From Patiria pectinifera (lineage: Eukaryota; Echinodermata; Asteroidea; Valvatida; Asterinidae): DNA of 64,000 bases. The stretch covers positions 3,077,717-3,141,716 of the forward strand of contig CM057150.1 of the NCBI GenBank assembly GCA_029964075.1, given 5' to 3'. Within the stretch, counting starts at the first letter, position 1; each line of letters starts with the position of its first letter. Shown in pieces: positions 54,901 to 60,900 of this stretch. The position numbers and the translations under genes were made by a program. Below the pieces are notes generated by a model, which saw only the letters and a list, made by a program, of their open reading frames with translations, had not been told where the DNA came from and did not search any database.

Positions 54901-57900
54901 GCCCTGTTATTTCCATTACAATGGGAGACTTTTGAGATGTTGGTGGCAGCAAGCACACCGGTCCTTTTTCCATTGTTGACGTCATATGGAGTATGCGCAC
55001 TTTAGCTTAAACATGACGTAAACAATTGAAAAGGACAGGTGTGTTTGCTGCCACCAACATCTCCAAAGTCTCCCATTCGGATTCATGGATATTTTGCTCA
55101 AAATGTGTTTTCCTGACCAAGTTCACTTTTTTACACTGTATTGCCACCTTTTCGAGTGCTACATATGGCTGACAATTCCTGAATGAGTTAACATCGAAAA
55201 CACTACCCTTGGTTTGTCAGGAATATAGAATATTACAGTAAATTGCCTAGCTTAAGGACACAAGGCACTGTGCATTGGTCCACAAGAAGAAACATTTTAT
55301 TTTGCAGATTACACAAGTACTTGCAAACTAACTAATAATATATTTAATAGTTTATTGCATAGCTACTCCCATGGTAAAATGTTGTATTTGTTTATTTATT
55401 TATTTGTTTATTTATTTATTTGTTTATTTGTTTGTTTACAGAGATACGTTATGCCCCGAGGGCCACTACTGTCCTGATGGTACCACGTATGACATTGAGT
55501 TCCCCTGCCCGAATGGCACATTCAACAATTTGACAGGTAATTGTCTTTCGTTCAAACTATATTGAAGTTGTACTCAGTAGAACACCACCACACGAAATAT
55601 GTTGAGTTACCAAATTGCTTGGTGAAGTTGATGCCATCAATAAAGATCAGTGATATTATATACATTGTAGATTTCGTAAAGTAACACAAGGGTGTGAAAT
55701 CTCAGCTTTAAAGCTGATTTCAGCTTTTTTTGTTTTGGATTTCAGCTTTTTTCTCTCACTTGCTGTGTACAAAAGTATATGAGATTTCCAAAGTTAAGTT
55801 TTTTACACCTTTCTCAGCTGTTTTCAGCTATTTTTATCAGTGGTCACTCCCACCCCTGGTAACACCTAGGGAGTTAAGGTTCGTATTATGGAAATTAATC
55901 CGTTCCAAGTCAATATTGCTCATCAGGTCAGCTTTTAGATCTGATTTTCAGTGGCATGAAATGACTGAGAATATTTCTACTATATGCTAGGCCATCGCAG
56001 GTTACTCCCCAGCTAATACCGGTACCCATTTGTACCCCTGGGTGGAGAGAGGTAAAAGTTGGAGTGAAGTGGCTTGCCCAAGGACACAACATATAACCAA
56101 TATCAGGATTTGTACCCCTGACACTCTGATCATGAGTCACAAAGCCTTACTGCTAGGCCACTCTATTTCTCATCCATTGTGTCCATCCACAGGAGGCCAG
56201 AATGAGTCCGCCTGTGTGCCTTGCACGGCTGGCTCTTACTGTGCTGGGCAAGGCAACAGTCGACCCACAGCCCTGTGTGACGCTGGCTGGTACTGCTACG
56301 CTGGCTCCTATGAAGCACAGCCTTCTGATTCGAGCCTCGGAGGCGAATGCCAAGCAGGTAAGGAGAATAAATAATAACTGAAGTGATCTTATGACACTAC
56401 AAAACCTCTGGATCACAATCTATCACAAGTCCATCAAAAGTCAATCTGAAGTCAGTCACATGTGAATCACAAGTCAATCACAATTCAAGCACAAGTTCAT
56501 TGCAAGTCAATCACATGTGAATCACAAGTCAATCACTAGTCAATCACCGGTCGGTCGCAAATCAATTGTAAGTCAATTACCAGTCAATCAAATATCTTGA
56601 CATGTCGATCACAGTTGTAAAGTATGCACTATTTTGTATTTTGACTGTGTGAAACCTAAGGGTATCTTCGCGTTAGCGTCGGGCATCATCGGCAATGCAT
56701 TTAAATGTCCCTCCCACTGGTTTGTGGACAGAGACCATTATTGTCAAACATTTGCAACTGAACCAATTCCAAGTACAATTAAACGTATAACTTAGATATC
56801 TCATGACTGCATAAAACAGTCCTTTTACTTTCAACTCCTTCATTTATTAGCATATACTTAAGAAAGTTATTTGGCTTCAAACTCTCTGCAGGTAATTACT
56901 GCCCTGAAGGCTCCTCCTCACAAACCACCTGTGATCTGGGTATGTATTGTGACACCAACGGCTTGGACATGCCCAGGGGCGAGTGCGCTGCTGGGTACTA
57001 CTGCACTCACGGCTCCACCACCAATAAGCCAACAGGGACTGGAGGTAAGTAGATAGGAGGAAGGGTTTGTTTCAAATGAATCTGGTTCTAGACTTAACTC
57101 TGAGATTCTCTTAGCAGGCTTCCCACAGTCACGAAAAAACCCTGGAAAATCTGGAATTCAGCACTATCATGGAAAGTTGGGGAAAAGTCACAGAATTTCT
57201 GTTATTTTGTAAGGAGTCATGGAAAGTTGAAATTCCAGGGAAAAAGTCAGGAAAAGTGATAGAATCCTGTACAATCTATGCGTGGCGATACGTAATGTTT
57301 GGCTGTGGCAGTCTTGCAGTTTGCATTCCAATTTTATAGTACACTTCCTCTTTATGCATGCATGTTCTATACTTGTTGCATGTTCGATGCACCGTTTTGA
57401 TACTTTGTTGCGCTCAGTGGTCTAGCATCAAAGCAGGTATAATAAGGCCAATGTCGGACTGGGTGACAATTGAACCTAGACAGATGAGGTAAAACCTGAG
57501 GAAAGTACCACTGCGCCAACATGGCTTCCCTAATACCTCCCTTTCAGCATGTTGTGAATTTTTCAGCAACTTATCCCTCGATGTGGTTTCCGTGCAGGTA
57601 ACGAGTGCAGCGCCGGCCATTATTGCATCGCTGGAAGCAGCTCTGAGGAGGATTGTCCACCTGGCACCTACCTGCCTTCCCGGAGGGCTAAGAACATCAC
57701 TTACTGCCTGGAATGCATAGGGGGACAGTACTGCGGGGCCAGCGGACTTGCCTATCCTGACGGAAACTGTACCCGAGGTGGGTCGATGATAGAGCAAGTT
57801 TTAATGAGAACAATCAATTAACCCTCCTAGTCTGCTGCAATTCTCAACAAGTTTTGCAAAACCATTTTCGGTCATGATCACTGCTCAATTGAGTCATTAG

Positions 57901-60900
57901 ACATACTTCAGTGACAAATTTCAAGGCGTAAGGCTTGGTGTATGCTAAAACATAAGAAATGTAATAAACGCCCATAGGTGCATTGGCATTTATCCCAAAA
58001 GTAACCTACCAAATTGTTATCAAAAATCTTCCTTGGGTTAAATATCATACTGGTACCAAACACCCCATGACATTATTCCATCTGGCGTGCTGTCATTTAA
58101 AAGATATCAAGAAATGTACACATGTGGGTATTTCCAACAATCAGTCAATTTGTGGGTTTTTGGCATAAAGAATGCTGTTGACGAAATTGTGATTAGTGAT
58201 CGATAAGTTGGGCTTTGTTTTCCACTGTTTTCTCGAAAAAGTGTAATATCCTCTGAGCTGAAACTTCAACAGGCTAGGTTTTGAACATTTTTCTTTGGAT
58301 TTTGAATGATGTTATTGTTGAAAACCCCCAAAATACATGAAAAGTAAATGATCCTATGTGTGTCTTTGAAAGAAAAACGGTCTCTGTTTCAAACCTACCA
58401 GGATTCTACTGTCCCGGCAGTCAGATCGTGCCCGAGCCCCTAGACTACCCCTGTCCACCGGGCTACTACTGTGAGGAAGGCGTAGATGACAAAGTGCCCT
58501 GCCCAGCCGGGACGTACCAGGATGAGCCTGAACAGTGGACCTGCAAGACTTGCCCAGAAGGGTTCTACTGTGATGACACAAACGGACCCATAGTGAACTA
58601 CACGGCCTACATATGCCCTGAAGGTGTGTAGGAAACAAAACAAACTTTCCTGTAACCCAACGTGTCAGAAAAGTATGTGTCTGGTCTTGTCGAAAAGAAT
58701 GTGTGATTTTTGTACGCACTATGTGTATGCTTCTCTATTTCCAAGTGAAAAATCCAGTTAATACCAGTTTCAACTGGTCGACCAGTTCAACTGGAAAACT
58801 GGTTTTGAACAGGTTTTGAACCCATGAAACCAGTTCAAAACTAGTCACCAGTTTCCAGTTGAACTGGTTTCAACTGGAATTTTAACCTAGGATTACCTGC
58901 ATGTTCACTTCATTGTCAACTTGAAAGATCATGTTCACAGGCAAGCAGGTTGCCCTTCTATCAACTGATTTCCTTATTTTTAGCTTCCCATTTGTGATTA
59001 AAAATCTAAAAATTCTGTGTTATGATCTCATGCAGCTAGCAATTTTCTCCTTTTGGTGACTTCCTTGTTGCATGTTTGTTTTGGGAAGAGTGTGTTACAT
59101 TGACTCTGGTTATAGTTTAAAACAATACAAAACTCTAGTTTTTCTTTCTTCACATTCTGAGCTGGATTCTTCAGTCCGTACCCCTAAGTTTCTCTCAGTT
59201 TCACAACAGTGTGCTTTGAAGACATTATTCCAGCATCTTTTTTCCACCTTTTAAAACAGGTCACTACTGCCCCAACGGAACCCGCGCCGCCACCGAATAC
59301 ACCTGCCCCATCGGCACCTTCAACAATGCCACGGGTCTGGCCAGCTCAGACCAGTGCGCACCATGCCTCGGGGGCTACTACTGCGGCCAGCCTGGACTCA
59401 CCTACCCGTACACCCCTTGCTCGGCGGGCTATTTCTGCCGGATCGGGGCAGAGAGGGCCGCGCCTGACCAAGGGGCTGATGCCGCGGTGTGCACAGCTGG
59501 GTATTACTGCCCCGAGGGCACGACGGAACCCATGGCATGCCCGAGAGGGACATTCAGTAACGAGGAAGGGCTGATGAATGTGACAGAGTGCGAACCATGC
59601 CTTGCAGGTAGGCTTAAAAAAAATAACAGTTAACTAATTAATTAAAATAAATACAATAATCTAAAACTTTGAGCACTGCTTGAATTGGTCCTAGAAGTTT
59701 CTGAGTACATAATTCTAGTTAGTAACATCCTCGGAACATAAAAATGTTTGGGAGAAAGCTCAACGTGCGCATTTACTTTAACCATGCAGAGATTTTTTCA
59801 ATGAAGCAAATTGTTATTAGGATTTTGTGACATTTTGATAAAGCGCAATAAGAGCTCCACATTATATTCTCACACATATTTTTTTTCCGTGACATTCACC
59901 AAACAGGCCAGTACTGTGATGAAGATGCCCTCCTTGCCCCTGCTGGCTACTGCCTGCCGGGCTTCTACTGTGAGCGTGGCTCGGACGACCGACAGCAATA
60001 CGTCTGCCCGGCGGGCCGATACTGCGGCAACGGCACGTCGATACCCGAGAAGTGCCCCAGCGGAACCTACTCCAACGACACGGGGCTGAGTGAGGTGTCA
60101 GAGTGCCAGAACTGCACGGCTGGATGGTACTGCCAACAGGTTGGGCTTACTTCAGTGGAAGGACTGTGCATGGAAGGCTACTACTGCCCCGAAGGTAAGC
60201 AGGATTTCAAAAAACAAAAACCATGTGTGTGACTTGATCCTTCTTGACCCAAATACTATGTATCTGTATCATTATAGTCTGCAAAGCATCCCACCAACTT
60301 GATGTATACAACATCCTTCCTGCCAGAAACACCGGGGCGAACCCCTTCTCTTAGCGATAAGCGTTACTGGGTTCTTTTACGTGCGTTAGGCCTTATTCAA
60401 CACACGGGACCTACGGCTTTGCGTCCAATCCGAAGGACGAAGCAAGAATGGTTAAGTGCCTAATGGCTTAAGGGCACAAGTGTCCGCGCCCAGGCTCGAA
60501 CCCATGTCACTGTTGCCTCTGAAACACCAGAGCATGAGTCTGGTGCTCTTAACCGCTAGGCCATGACACTCCATGACTACTTTTTCACAGTTTATTCGAA
60601 TAGCTTGTTGTTTGACTTTGGACTGTAAAAGTTGCAATCGACTTGTAATCTATTACAAATATCTTCACGTCAACACTAATTTCTACATTTGTGTTTCTAT
60701 TTGTCTAGGTTCTAACAGGCCCAACCCCATCGAGTGTCCCATTGGACTGCACTGCCCCGAGGGCTCCCCAGATCCCAAGGCTTGCCCAGCTGGTTACTAC
60801 ACGGATAGAACCACGCAGTATGAATGCAAGATATGCCCCAGAGGGTAAGCTTCATCTGTTTGTTTGTCCCACTGTTGTTGTGTAAAATATTCCTTTTGTC

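Noticed and set aside
60475..60568. Functional tRNA-Met gene on the minus strand
   Set aside because: A and B boxes are good, but the variable region is too long and it is fused to a body shared with 15370-15540, so it is a SINE head.
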